Below are positions 45,227 through 55,429 of a stretch of 64,000 nucleotides of DNA, piece by piece (the stretch's first letter is position 1; each line of letters begins with the position of its first letter). A model generated the notes under the pieces. That model saw nothing but the letters and a program-made list of their open reading frames with translations, searched no databases and had not been told where the DNA came from. Made by a program: the position numbers and the translations under genes. The DNA comes from Agrypnia vestita. Lineage: Eukaryota > Arthropoda > Insecta > Trichoptera > Phryganeidae. The stretch covers positions 112,352 through 176,351 of the forward strand of contig JADDOH010002588.1 in NCBI GenBank assembly GCA_016648135.1, read 5' to 3'.

Positions 45227-45816
45227 AAAATAAATAAAAACACTTTTCTTTGTATTAAACAACGATTTATTATTGTGCCAACCGGTTTCGCTTAAACTTA
45301 AGCTTCATCACGGCAACTTAATACCTAAACAATAAATATAAAGTAGTGCGCTTATATATACATAATGAGGGAGACAAAATATAAAATTACATAGAAAAAG
45401 GAGAGACAACAATACACGAGTACATATGAAAGAGAACATAATATAAAATTACACGATAATAAAAGATAGACAGACCAGCATATGGACTAGAAAGAGCTAA
45501 ATAACAACAAAAGATTAAACGCCAGGAGAGTGAAAAGGAAAGGGAAAGGTATATGAGAAATTAATAGGATTTATATGGGGAAAATATTTAATACAGGACT
45601 GTTGGATAAACATAATTGATTATTAAGCATTTCACTATTAGTGTTGACTGACTTTTTTATTTCAAGAGCTTCTAAATGATCTAATCTAATTCCCAACCCA
45701 TTTTTATGTAGAATATGAACCCATGTGTTACGGCAAAAAGCTTAAGTTTAAGCGAATCCGGTTGGCACAATAATAAATCGTGGTTCAATACAAAGAAAAG
45801 TGTTTTTATTTATTTT
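45227..45816. mobile_element. 590-bp inverted-repeat insertion, possible Penelope/retrozyme relative
   Basis: Arms of 80 bp (45227-45306 and 45737-45816) are inverted copies. Inward they read AAAATAAATAAAAACACTTT, then TTATTATTGTGCCAACCGG, then GCTTAAACTTAAGC. The insertion splits the LINE reverse transcriptase just after its FADD box. The interior is AT-rich and noncoding. Each arm on its outward-reading strand carries a hammerhead-like block, nearly intact in the left arm and decayed in the right. Terminal repeats with hammerhead motifs are known for Penelope-like elements and retrozymes; the inverted arrangement could be their head-to-head form. Confidence 0.6.
45275..45316 (-). ncRNA. Hammerhead-ribozyme-like motif 1
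   Basis: On the minus strand, 5' to 3': stem I strand UGCC, core GUGAUGA, stem II AGCUUAA/UUUAAGC with a tiny loop, core GAA, then A-CCGG-U, a self-complementary hexamer able to form stem III between two molecules, U at the cleavage position, and GGCA closing stem I. Only the first core base differs from the consensus CUGANGA (G for C). Predicted cleavage lies between plus-strand positions 45279 and 45280. The right arm of the element has lost the core (AAAAAGC in place of TGATGAAGC, GAAT in place of GAAA). Confidence 0.6.
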
Positions 45817-47235
45817 AATATGTCGAACCACAAAGTTATTGCTTTCTACCAAATTATTAATTTTTTCTTTTTTTGGAGAATGAAATAATATGACATTTAT
45901 CGATATTTAGGAAAAGTTGGTTATTTTTGCAGTACTTTGAGTCTATTAATGTTATCTTGAAGTAACAAACAATCATTGGGAGACTCTATCTCTTTGTAAA
46001 TTTTTGCATCATCTGCGAACAAAGATAATTCAGCATGCAGAAAACAGTGCTTGATGTCATTGATGTAAATTAAAAATAAAATTGGGCCAAGATGTGATCT
46101 TTGGGGTACTTTTTTAAAGTCAGAGTTAAACCCGCGAATTGCTAATGCCTGGCTTCGGTTATTGATGTAGGATGTAAACCACCTGTATAAATCAGCGTGT
46201 ATACCCAGGTGTCGCAGTTTCGATGGTTGATTTTATCAAAGGCTTTTGAGAAATCCGTATAGAGTGCATCTACTTGTAATCCTTTATCCATCGCCTTAAA
46301 TACAATGTCCGTAAATTCTGAGAGATTAGATTCAAATGATCTGTGTGGAAAAAAACCGTGCTGATTAGGGATAATAAGATGGTGCACGCATGGGAATAAT
46401 CGATCACATATAATCTTTTCCATTAATTTGCTGAGGATTGATAATTTTGAAATTGGTCTGTAGTTTTCCACATTCTCTCTGTTACCATTTTTAAATATTG
46501 GGGTTATATAACCCTTTTTCCAAATTTCTGGGAAATGATCATCCCGTAATGATTTACAAAATATAATCGAGATTGGTTTCGCTAGTTCTTTGGCGCATCG
46601 ATTCAGGAAGATGGAGGGCAATTCATCGGGTCCGGCACTCTTTTTAGTATCTAGATTTTTTAAATATTTTAGAACGATCGCTTCATGGAAGTCGATGGAT
46701 TGTATATCCAGACTATTGTTTACGAGACAATCATCATCGACATCAGCAACAGTTGTAGAAATAAAGACTGAGTGGAAATAGTCATTAAATAAGTTACACA
46801 TATTAGCGCCATTATTAGCGAATCGAGTTTTATAATTGATGCTATCTGGAAAATCTGTGTTACCTTTATGTTTGCTTTTCACGTAAGACCAGAATTTTTT
46901 AGGGTCAGATTTAATTTGGGACTCTCAAAGCATTCTTTAGCCAGTTATTTTTGTCGCTTTCTCAACAAGTTAAATGTTTGAAAATCAGAGAGGTCTCCGT
47001 ACATTTTCCATTTCTTGTGATATGATAATTTTTTTAAAAATAATTTTAACTAACGACGAGTTGTCGAAATTTTGCTGCCGATTTAACTGATAGTGGGGAC
47101 ATGTTTCAATATAATATTATTGATTATCAGATAAAATGTTTATAGAATGTTTTCCAAATCCAAATCACTCAATTGAAGCATCCAATTGACTTTTGATAAC
47201 TCATTCCTAATTAGATCATAGTTAGCATCGTAGAA

Positions 47236-47997
47236 TTATTTAATGGTTCTTAGGGGTAGTTTGGGGGCAGTTCCTTTTTTTATTAATGTATGTATTATTA
47301 AAGATTTATGATGTGGGTCCTCAAGACTCAGAGGTTCTTTACAACCACAAATATGGCAAGAAGCAATGTTTGTTATCACCAAATCTAGTATTCTGCCATT
47401 TTGGTTTATTTGATCATTGTACTGAGAAAATTCCGTGAATGACAGAAAATCCAAAAGGCATTGACTGGCTGCATTGTTACAATTTATGGGGTTCAATATA
47501 TTAGACCCATTAGAGGGCAACCAGTTGACAAAAGGTAAATTATAGTCTCCCATTAACAGAAACATATCGTTGGGGTGTTTGGATCTTACATCACTGACCA
47601 TATTAAGATGTTTTACTAAATTAGAATGATACTCAGGACCTTGCGGGTGATATGATCCGCAAACAAAAATATTTTGAGGGATATCGTTCGACAATTTGAT
47701 GCTGATCCAAAGGTCTTCAGCGGTGGTATGCCAAGACTCAATGGGTTTTGCACGCAAAGAGATTTTGGTTGCTATTAGTACCCCGCCACCATATTTAGGA
47801 AAATTTCGGTCTCTTCTAAAAATATTATACCTATCGTCTGCAATTTCACTATTATTGATGCCGGTATGTAACCAAGATTCGGTAAGACAAATAATGTCAT
47901 AATCATTATTCAGAATTTCATTAAAAACATTTGTTGTCTTAGTGCGTAAACCACGCACATTCTGGTAATACACAGAGAGATTAGCCATTAGATTCAT
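47236..47997 (-). pseudogene. LINE AP-type endonuclease domain
   Basis: This is the longest intact LINE segment, about 250 codons. Diagnostic apurinic/apyrimidinic endonuclease motifs run in order: LSVYYQNVRGLRTKT, YDIICLTESWL (metal-binding Glu), YGGGVLIATKI, FVCGSYHPQG, MFLLMGDYNLP (Asp/Asn pair), GRILDLVITN and DPHHKSL (catalytic His). This domain nicks target DNA to prime reverse transcription. The frame ends at a stop just before the RT region (LRTIK), so endonuclease and RT are now separated. Confidence 0.9.
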
Positions 47998-48180
47998 ACT
48001 TTGTGCAAAATCTAATATACATTATGGAAACTCGGGAAAGGAAATATGACTTATGGTTACAAATATTGTGGAGAGGGGGGGATGGGAAGTGCATTATCAC
48101 AATATCAAAATAATTAAGAGATGAAAAAAGTAGGACAGTTAACATAGATATAACAGTGAACATAAAGTAGAATAGCAATC

Positions 48181-49096
48181 TTAATCTGTGTTCCCACAGA
48201 TTACTTTTCGATTTCCCAACATTTTCAGTAGATCCTTTTCCGAGCGTACTAAGACGGCCGGTGAAGAATCTGTTTTTCTTAAAAAAATGCGACAGTTTTT
48301 TACCCAACAGTACTGAAAATTTTTGGTTTTCGCTAGGTCCTTTGATTTTTTCAATAAAATTTTATTTTGTATCGTTAAATGATCATTTAGGTATATACGT
48401 TGCCTCGCGCCTTAAAAACCGATGTCTGTAGTTGAAATCCCTCGATTTGCTCTTAGAGCGGAGAGTACAGCTTCCTTTTTGTGCTGTTGGCTAAATTTGA
48501 GGACAACAGTTTTCGCTCTTCCGTCACGTGCTGACCACCACGCGCTGGCTGTCCATAGGAGTCCAATTTACGGCGGGCGACCCTGTTGACATGTCGGATG
48601 TCATCATCTTTAAGGGGAACACCGATGGAGCTTCCAATCATTTTCATTAAATCTAGTAGGTTTTCGTTGTTCTTTCCGGTAGCCCGTAGATTTCTATATT
48701 GTCCAACCGTGCATATTGGTGCTGCTCATTATATTCATTTTCAATTTTATTGATTTTTGATTCCAATAATTCCAATTTAGAATCATAATTTTTATGTTCA
48801 TTTTGGATAACTGTGAGGTCATTTTCGAAATTCTCAAAATGTTTCATTTTTTTATCAAAGTTGTTTACCATTTTATTTATGTCGTCAATGCGATTTGTGC
48901 AAAATTCAATTGATTTCAGAAATTCATTTTTGAGTGTAGAGATTTCTGTTTTGAAATCTGATCTGATTTTTTTTATTTCATCTAGGATAGTTGCTATATT
49001 GTTTTCAATTGATTGCATGCTGATTATCTTTGCATCAATGCTTGTAGATTCCTTCGACTGTCCCTTGCTTCTTGTTTGGAGTAGATGATTTATCAT
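48181..49096 (-). pseudogene. LINE ORF1, nucleic-acid-binding protein
   Basis: The N-terminal segment (48653-49096) is a long Lys/Glu-rich coiled coil, ending in QYARLDNIEIYGLPER, the typical entry into the RRM-like part. After a frameshift near 48648 it continues NNENLLDLMKMIGSS and LKDDDIRHVNRVARR (48453-48647). Another shift near 48450 leads to YLNDHLTIQNKILLKK, FQYCWVKNCRIFLRKTDSSP and the stop at 48181-48183. The C-terminal part resembles the FP25K-like domain of insect LINE ORF1 proteins. The protein would package the element RNA. Two frameshifts disable it. Confidence 0.8.
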
Positions 49097-49261
49097 TTGA
49101 CATTTTCAACTTTTGGTTTTACCACACAAGGTATCTCGGAAAATACTAGAAACTAGTTACACAGACTATATATGCAAGAAAGACGAGTAATTTTGTAATT
49201 ATAAAAACGTTTTGTGGAGCCTTTATGAAAGTCAACCATCTGTCACGTTAGTATTGTTGTA

Positions 49262-50830
49262 TATGTTTATTGGCTGTAACTTCTATACGCGTCATCCTAT
49301 TTAAGTCATCGATATCTCGATCGATAGGGAAATAGTCCTTCTATCGAATGTACTTAAAAAACACTTTTTAACATCGCAGGCTTCAAAATGTTAGTTCAAA
49401 ATTTCGCCGTTTTGGCTTTGGCTTCGCAATGAGGATGTAAAAAAATTTTCTATTAAATAAAATTTGTACAAGTTTACGTGATGTATCTTTCTGCATTTTT
49501 AGTTTTTTTCTATCTATTTTTTAGAAAAGTTATTAAAGAAAATAATTATTTCCATTTTTTCCGGTCCCAGGTAGACATCTATTGAGAATTTTTAGAACCT
49601 CGAGATATCGGTAAATTTTTGATGTTTACTTTATTGGCTGTAACTTCTAAACGCGTCATCCTATTTAAGTTATCTATATCTCGATCGATAGGGAAAAAGT
49701 TCTTCTATCGAATGTACTATAAAAACACTTTTTAACATCGCAGGCTTCAAAATTACTTTCAAAGTTTCGCGGTTTAGGCTGTGGCTTCGCAATGAGGATG
49801 TAAAAAAATTTCCATTAAATAAAACCTGTACAAGTTAACGTGATGTATCTTTCTGCATTTTTAGTATTTTTCTATCTATTTTTTTAGAAAAGTTATTAAA
49901 GAAAATAATTATTTCTATTTTTCCGGGGCCAGGTAGACATCTATTGAAAATTTTTAGAAGTACGAGATATCGTTAAATTTTTGATGTTTACTTTATTGGC
50001 TGTAACTTCTAAACGCGCCATCCTATTTTATTCATCGATATCTCGATCGATAGGGATATAGTGCCTCTATCGATCATTTTGAAAATAATTTTGTTACAGT
50101 GACAGACTTTAGCATTACGTCCGCTTTCATCCGAGTTTTGTGGTTTTGACTGTGGCTTCGCTGGAAATTTTTTAATTCTTATTCTTAAAACCACAATCTG
50201 TATAATTTAACGTTATCTATCTTTAAGCATTTTTATTTATTTTTTATCACCATTTTGAGAAAAGTTATAAAATAAAATAAAATAAATTTCCATCCTTATA
50301 AATATTTTAAAACTTTTCTTGAAATAATGATAAAAAATAAATAAAAATGCAGAAATTTAGACAAAGTTAAATTATACAGACTGTGTTTTTTGGAATCGTT
50401 ATTTAAATATTCCCCGCGAAGCCACAGACAAAACAGCAAAACGCGGATGAAAGCGGACGTTATTCTAATGTCTACCACTGTAAAAATTTATTTTTGTAAG
50501 TTCGATAGGAGCACTATTTCCCTATCGATCGAGATATCGACGGCTAAAATTGGATCACGCGTTTAGAAGTTATGGCTAAAAAACATAATGACAAAAATTT
50601 ACATAAGATAATAACTTCTAAAAAAAATCAACAGATATCTAATATAGGCCATGGTCAAATTGGATAAATATTTCATTCGTTTATAACTTTTCTAAAAATA
50701 AAAATACAAAAAAAATTAAAACGCACAAAGGTAGATGATGTAAAATTCTATAGATTGTATTTTTCAAAATAAAAATTATAAAAAAATTTAATAGATGTAT
50801 CATTAGTACTGCAAAATTGGAAAAATGTAT
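49262..50830. repeat. Fold-back array: three direct 363-bp units followed by inverted copies
   Basis: TTGGCTGTAACTTCTA with ACGCGTCATCCTATTT occurs at about 49265, 49630 and 49993, a period near 363 bp. Each unit also has CTCGATCGATAGGGA and GGCTTCGCAATGAGG or a variant. From about 50300 the same blocks return inverted (CGCGAAGCCACAGAC at 50415, CCCTATCGATCGAGATATCG at 50520, ACGCGTTTAGAAGTTATGGC at 50560), and more degenerate inverted sequence follows to about 50830. The centre of symmetry is near 50295. No coding capacity. Confidence 0.85.
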
Positions 50831-50866
50831 TTTATTAAGTTAAATTGCTTCTATATTCTTAGTTAA

Positions 50867-50942
50867 GATTAGGTTGGGTTAGGTTACGTTAGGTTAGGTT
50901 GGGTTAGATTAGGTTAGGTTAGGTAAGGTTAGGTTAGGTTAT
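50867..50942. repeat. Interstitial TTAGG telomere-like repeat
   Basis: About 75 bp of degenerate pentamers (TTAGG with TTGGG, TTACG and TAAGG variants) lie on the plus strand. The insect telomere unit is TTAGG. Unique DNA on both sides means it is not a chromosome end here. Confidence 0.85.
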
Positions 50943-51469
50943 GTTGTGGTTTTTGGGTTTTTCTTGGTTATCTCCGCGAAGCGATGCTCGATTTTAAAAA
51001 CTTATAACGTCCCAGACGGGCGCAGCCCGTCTGCGCTTTTTTACGACAGACGCTGTGCGGCAAAGCCGCGGGCGTCTACGACCGCGCTACGGGCGAACAC
51101 GACCGCGCAGCGGGAGCCGCTGACTCACCAAACTCGTCGCGGCTTTTGCGCGGATTCCTCTTACACCCTTCGGTTTTTTTAAGTTGAACACCTTTCCACA
51201 CACTTTGTCTCATAACTCGGTCATTTATCGTCCGATTTCAATTTCGAAAAATACCACAGGTAGCTCTCTTTTTCTTCTATTGAATCTTATAGTACATCTT
51301 CCGAACGCGCATCTTTGCGATCGGGGCATTGCCGGAAAGTGTTTACCGTCAATCTTTTTGTTCGTTACTCAACCAACAGTGAGTCCATCTTCTTCTTCTT
51401 TGTTACTTAATCATCAGTGAATCTGCCGCCAGGCTGAATTGCACGCGTAGCCGTGCAATGGGCACCTAG
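50943..51469 (+). mobile_element. Helitron-like 3' terminus, third type
   Basis: The right end is a perfect 8-bp hairpin ATTGCACG/CGTGCAAT (51438-51445 and 51452-51459), six bases, then CTAG (51466-51469) and T. This is the textbook 3' end of a Helitron. Upstream is a GC-rich block with a second inverted repeat (CAGACGGGC/GCCCGTCTG near 51013-51033). The 5' end was not identified; the left coordinate is the edge of the TTAGG block. No Rep/helicase is encoded here. Confidence 0.55.
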
Positions 51470-52490
51470 TAAATATATTATATTTATATATTCATATACA
51501 CGTTATAATATTATACTTTAGAAGGATCACCCTTTTCAACTACGGTTTTTGCATGACATTGCATAATATGTCAAATATTTTATCCAAAATGGCAGACGGC
51601 ATTCAATAGTGTTCGCGTGTCACATCTGTCAGCTGTCATCTGTTGCGGGGTCGCACCCAGCACAAATACACTGCTTTGTCTAAATAATGAAGAATGGAAG
51701 TTAGCTAATAAAAAAATATTTTTATGGCACTTTTAGATTTACTTTGGACTCAAATAAAAACTGATTTTAGTTGTCGATTTTTATGAAATTCATTAATATG
51801 GCAATATCTTGAATACTAATGATTTTTTGTTGATTTCATATTAAATTATTATTTTTAACTAACGGCCTCAGATAATGACAAATGAGACGTGGGTAGAAGC
51901 AGATACTGAATAACGTGACTGCTTTGATTATAAGTATGTGATTAGATTTCATAAAAACGGAACGGCGCCAAATTATATATAAAAAGGAAAAAAATTGTTT
52001 TTCAATAATTTTTCCATCCCGGAATATTTTATTATAATTGAATAATAAATTTTATTGGGGCATATTTAATGTTGAAATGTTGTTTTTAATTTTTATTTAA
52101 TGTTTTTGCTTCACAGCCAATTTCTCAATTAAAATATTTGTGAAAAATTTTCCTGTTAACGTAATTTATTCACACACTAAGCCGATTATCGCTCATCGCA
52201 AATACGCTGTCGTATATTTAGTACAATGTAATACTACTATATGAATGTTTATTTAGTAAATTTATCTATTATCCTAAATATATTTATGTATATTTAGTAC
52301 ACTTATCAAATATTAATGTATTTTTTTGAGAATCTTTAAGACTCCGTACTCCTTGACTTGTAGCCGACAGAAAAGAAATCAAACAGCGATATTATAGATA
52401 TGTTAAGTTCTCGAAAAAAATTCGGTAAACAAGATTTATGGAAATAGTTAGCAACATAATAAAGCAACAAAAATATATATTATTTGTTTT
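51470..52490. other. AT-rich stretch, nothing recognised
   Basis: No gene or repeat boundary recognised. Confidence 0.45.
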
Positions 52491-52492
52491 AA

Positions 52493-52607
52493 TCTACTTA
52501 TATTCATTAATTACATCTACATGTTTCGGAAAAACCTTTCCATCGTCAGGGTGTTTTATAAGTAAGGTTTTCCGAAACATGTAGGTGTAATTAATGAATA
52601 TAAGTAG
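52493..52607. mobile_element. Small inverted-repeat element with hammerhead-like core
   Basis: The left arm TCTACTTATATTCATTAATT... (52493-52538) and right arm (52563-52607) are about 45-bp inverted copies with one substitution and one indel, separated by about 25 bp. The left part carries a hammerhead-like motif on the minus strand. The layout parallels that of the 590-bp element at 45.2 kb, at smaller size. Confidence 0.6.
52513..52554 (-). ncRNA. Hammerhead-ribozyme-like motif 2
   Basis: On the minus strand: stem I strand ACACC, exact core CUGACGA (plus 52543-52549), stem II GGAAA/UUUCC with a short loop, core GAA, then the self-complementary hexamer ACAUGU, A at the cleavage position, and GAUGU closing stem I. 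ACACC against GAUGU has one mismatch. The other arm of the same element reads GGUGU at this place, which pairs perfectly with ACACC. Predicted cleavage lies between 52517 and 52518. It agrees with motif 1 in spacing and in the palindromic stem III while differing in sequence. Confidence 0.6.
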
Positions 52608-52704
52608 AGGTTGTTTAATCAATTGAAAGAAAAACACAATAAAGCAATCACATTTAGTGTAGACAATAAGTTGGGGTTTAAAAAGAATTTATCAACTGAG
52701 AATT

Positions 52705-53155
52705 CTATTTTTATTGTTAAGTAAATTGTGGAGTATTACAAAAGTAGAAGAACCACTATATATGCATGCTTTATATGAAATACGCAATATCTACATGGAC
52801 GAATTGGGCGAGCAACTGGCGAGCGATTCGAAAAATTTTTGCCACATTGGCGGAATGAATGTATTCTATATTAGCTATGCCGACGACATGTGTATAATGG
52901 CGTATAAAAGCGATATTACAGCTTTCACAGGTTTTATATAATGCCAAAAAATGGCGTTTTAATAGGGAAAAGAGCCAAATTATATTCCCTTCTGTTGCTG
53001 AACGAAATGAGATTGGAAGTTCAAAAAAAATGTATGGAAAATAACTGCAATGATGCTGGACAGAACGAAGATGACATCAAACGATACAGGATGCAGGTAA
53101 GCGTTTGTGCAAATGTGCTCTCACATCATTTTACCGATGCAGCAAGGAAGTGAAA
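52705..53155 (+). pseudogene. LINE reverse-transcriptase fragment with YADD box
   Basis: The frame from about 52714 reads EIRNIYMDELGEQLASDSKN, then IGGMNVFYISYADDMCIMAY, containing the YADD catalytic box of reverse transcriptases. After a shift the next frame (52941-53153) has CMENNCNDAGQNEDDIKRYR and VCANVLSHHF, which resembles the segment following the RT core in LINEs. The 5' RT part, endonuclease and tail were not found. The family differs from the element at 44-49 kb. Confidence 0.75.
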
Positions 53156-55089
53156 TGTTCTAGAAATGTTCATTTTCCTATCTAGTTATATCATTTGTAT
53201 TTTTTAATTTTTGAAAACCGCGCTAAGCAGATTATGTTAATACATCATTCATCCCGTTTTGCATTTTCAAGGGTAGGGCATATAATAGACTCACTGGCCC
53301 ACTTACCTAGAAAATATAAATAGTTAAAAGTATTTTGAACAGCGAAAAAATAAAATGATCAAAGAAAGGTGTCAGTTTTGATTTTCAGTGCTGCTGAGTT
53401 CATTTTTTTTATTACAATTCATTTTTCCGTGCAACTTGTTTATGACATGTCTTGATGCCAAAATCTGAAATACTTTGATTTATGACATCACTTTCCGAAC
53501 GTGCTCATTCTGGATGGCTTCAGAGGGATGCAACTTTTTTTTTGTTATGTCGTATTGAGTGATTATGTTTTTTTTGTATTATTAAATAATTAACAAAAAT
53601 GTCATGCATGGTGATATGTTCATAAAGTTACTTGACTTTTCTAGTAAAATAACTTATTTTGTATTAAGTACGTTCGAGAAACAATGAGTAATTAACTTTT
53701 TTAAAGTACGTAAATTTGACCGAAATCATGTAAGGTTGTAAGATTATTAAAGATTTAATAGAAACCATTGATTGTTTGCTTTAAACAAAAAGTTTCAGAA
53801 GTAGAGTCACACATTTAGATAACTTCAATAATTTTTCCTTGGCAAAAAAGAGTAGAACACACTTTTTTATGTTGATTCTGATTTGACTACTTTGATGAAT
53901 CTGATTACATGATTCTAGTATATCTCTCTACAAAAGACTCATTTAGCGTAGTAACCAAAAAAAAGTTTTTATGTTTTTTTTTTAATTTTTGATTTTTTAA
54001 AGAATTAATTTATAATTTGTACATTTTCAAGCACGTTGAAAAAAATGTTAAGTTTTATGAGTTCATTTAAAGTGGTGTCGTTAAAGCCAGACATTGCGAG
54101 TTTGAAATTCGAGGTATTCCATGTTAAGATCGTGATCATTCAGACTTCGTCTCTATCCAATATCGTATAAACTAGTGTGCTCAATTTGCCGTATTTATTG
54201 CTAGGGTGAAATATTATAATAATAAAAGAGATAATATATTTACTGCCGATGAGCCAACATTTTACATATACGGAAATGCCCAACGACAGCCAATCGATCA
54301 GCATATATCAAAATGCTTGTGTGTGTAAATTGATTTTTTATTATTTTCTTTTTAGAATTTGAAAGACATATTAATGCAACTCTTTTTAAATAATTTCCTG
54401 TATTATGATTCATTCGCATATTTAATGTTTACTTTGATTTACAATTATCTAACCATCAAATCGGATATTGATGGAGAAATTGACGCGCATTCAATGACGC
54501 AAATATAGACATAAACAGAAAATTCTTATTAAACTAGTAAAAAACCTTATTATATGCGAGAAATGTATCGCCTTTGATAGTATAATATAATATTTATATA
54601 TTATATTAAATTATAGTAAAAATTTATATTATTATATTATAGTAAAAATTCATTATTATAGTAAATTATAGTAAAAAATTCAAAAAATATACAGGAACAC
54701 ATCCTGCCTTCTCCATGCGGATTCTTATTTCAAAACTTATATAATTTTTTGTCTGTCAAGATACGAGAGTCTATAAAATATATTGTAAAATCATCTCTTT
54801 ATACGACTAAAAAGCGTTTTATAATCATCAAGAACGTAAATGTTTCTACAAATTTAAAAATTTACAACTTTATCAATGTTGAACATTCCTTGATTATTTT
54901 ACACACAGATTCAGATCGTAATATAGATTTTGTACTTAATAAAACATGTTTTGCGTACATATTACGCATACGTATTCAGTAACTATTTAAATTTTCAAAG
55001 ACACTGAAAATGAATTTTTGGCTATGGCTTGTCAATTAATGCTTATATTTTCTTAACTATTATATAATGTTCAGTTTATTATTTTTATA
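53156..55089. other. AT-rich stretch, no gene recognised
   Basis: Low-complexity AT-rich DNA with several poly-T runs and a TATAGTAAAAATT-type short repeat near 54600-54680. A 77-codon frame at 54749-54982 has no recognisable motif. Confidence 0.5.
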
Positions 55090-55429
55090 CAGGGTTATTT
55101 GGAAACATTAATAACCTCGTAGGACTACATTACTACCTTGATTGTGAGTCGAAAATGTTTAAGCAGCCGTTATATTGCATAACTCCATAACCTATTGGTT
55201 ATGGAGTTAGGCAATATCAAAGTTTGCTTTTTTTCAATATTTCTGATTCAGTTTTTACAAAACGTATATCGATTATGAAAAATTCATTTGTTTAAATACA
55301 AGTTAAATAAAATGATAAATTTAGTATTAAAGGGAATGAATTCATGGTTGCATGAACATTTTCGACTTATAATATAATCAAGGCAGAAATGAGCCCTGCG
55401 AGATTATTAATGTTTTCCAAATAACCCTG
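55090..55429. mobile_element. MITE of the CAGGGTTATTTG family, 340 bp
   Basis: The ends are CAGGGTTATTTGGAAA and its inverse TTTCCAAATAACCCTG. Subterminal blocks (GAGTCGAAAATGTT, ATTATGAAAAATTCATTTGT) are shared with the longer copy at 58885. TATA precedes it and TCTA follows. A perfect 12-bp hairpin, AACTCCATAACC/GGTTATGGAGTT with loop TATT (55181-55208), is present only in this copy. Confidence 0.85.

Larger units (their letters stand above)
44520..47235 (-). pseudogene. LINE reverse transcriptase, frameshifted and split
   Basis: Starting near 47235, the frame gives FYDANYDLIRNELSKVNWML. Then, at 46142-46882, come AGPDELPSIFLNRCAKELA, GYITPIFKNGNRENVENYRP and DALYTDFSKAFDKINH. A deletion and frameshift near 46215 follow. 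The next frame reads HLGIHADLYRWFTSYINNRS, PQRSHLGPILFLIYINDIKH and the catalytic box SLFADDAKIYKE (about 46010). The 590-bp insertion interrupts it at 45.8 kb. Beyond it, SDLGFILDSKLTFIPHM (45150-45110) and VRSQLEFGSVVWN follow, and the C-terminal part continues to about 44560. Motifs around both catalytic Asp sites are visible, but no frame is complete. Confidence 0.9.
44343..49110 (-). mobile_element. Near-complete CR1/Jockey-like LINE with nested insertion
   Basis: On the minus strand the element shows ORF1 (48181-49096), an AP-type endonuclease (47236-47997), a reverse transcriptase (about 47230-44520) and a 3' tail of AAATA/AAAAT repeats at 44343-44379. The total is about 4.8 kb, of which 590 bp (45227-45816) is a later insertion. 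All reading frames carry breaks, so it is inactive. An ORF1 with an L1/FP-like fold together with EN and RT is the layout of insect CR1/Jockey-group LINEs; the exact clade needs a tree. Confidence 0.85.

Noticed and set aside
46590..46781. Plus-strand frame inside the LINE, with similar ones at 47696-47902 and 48813-49088
   Set aside because: They are antisense to well-supported endonuclease, RT and ORF1 frames and show no motif.
50867..50942. True telomere
   Set aside because: The tract is short, degenerate and flanked on both sides by ordinary repeat DNA.
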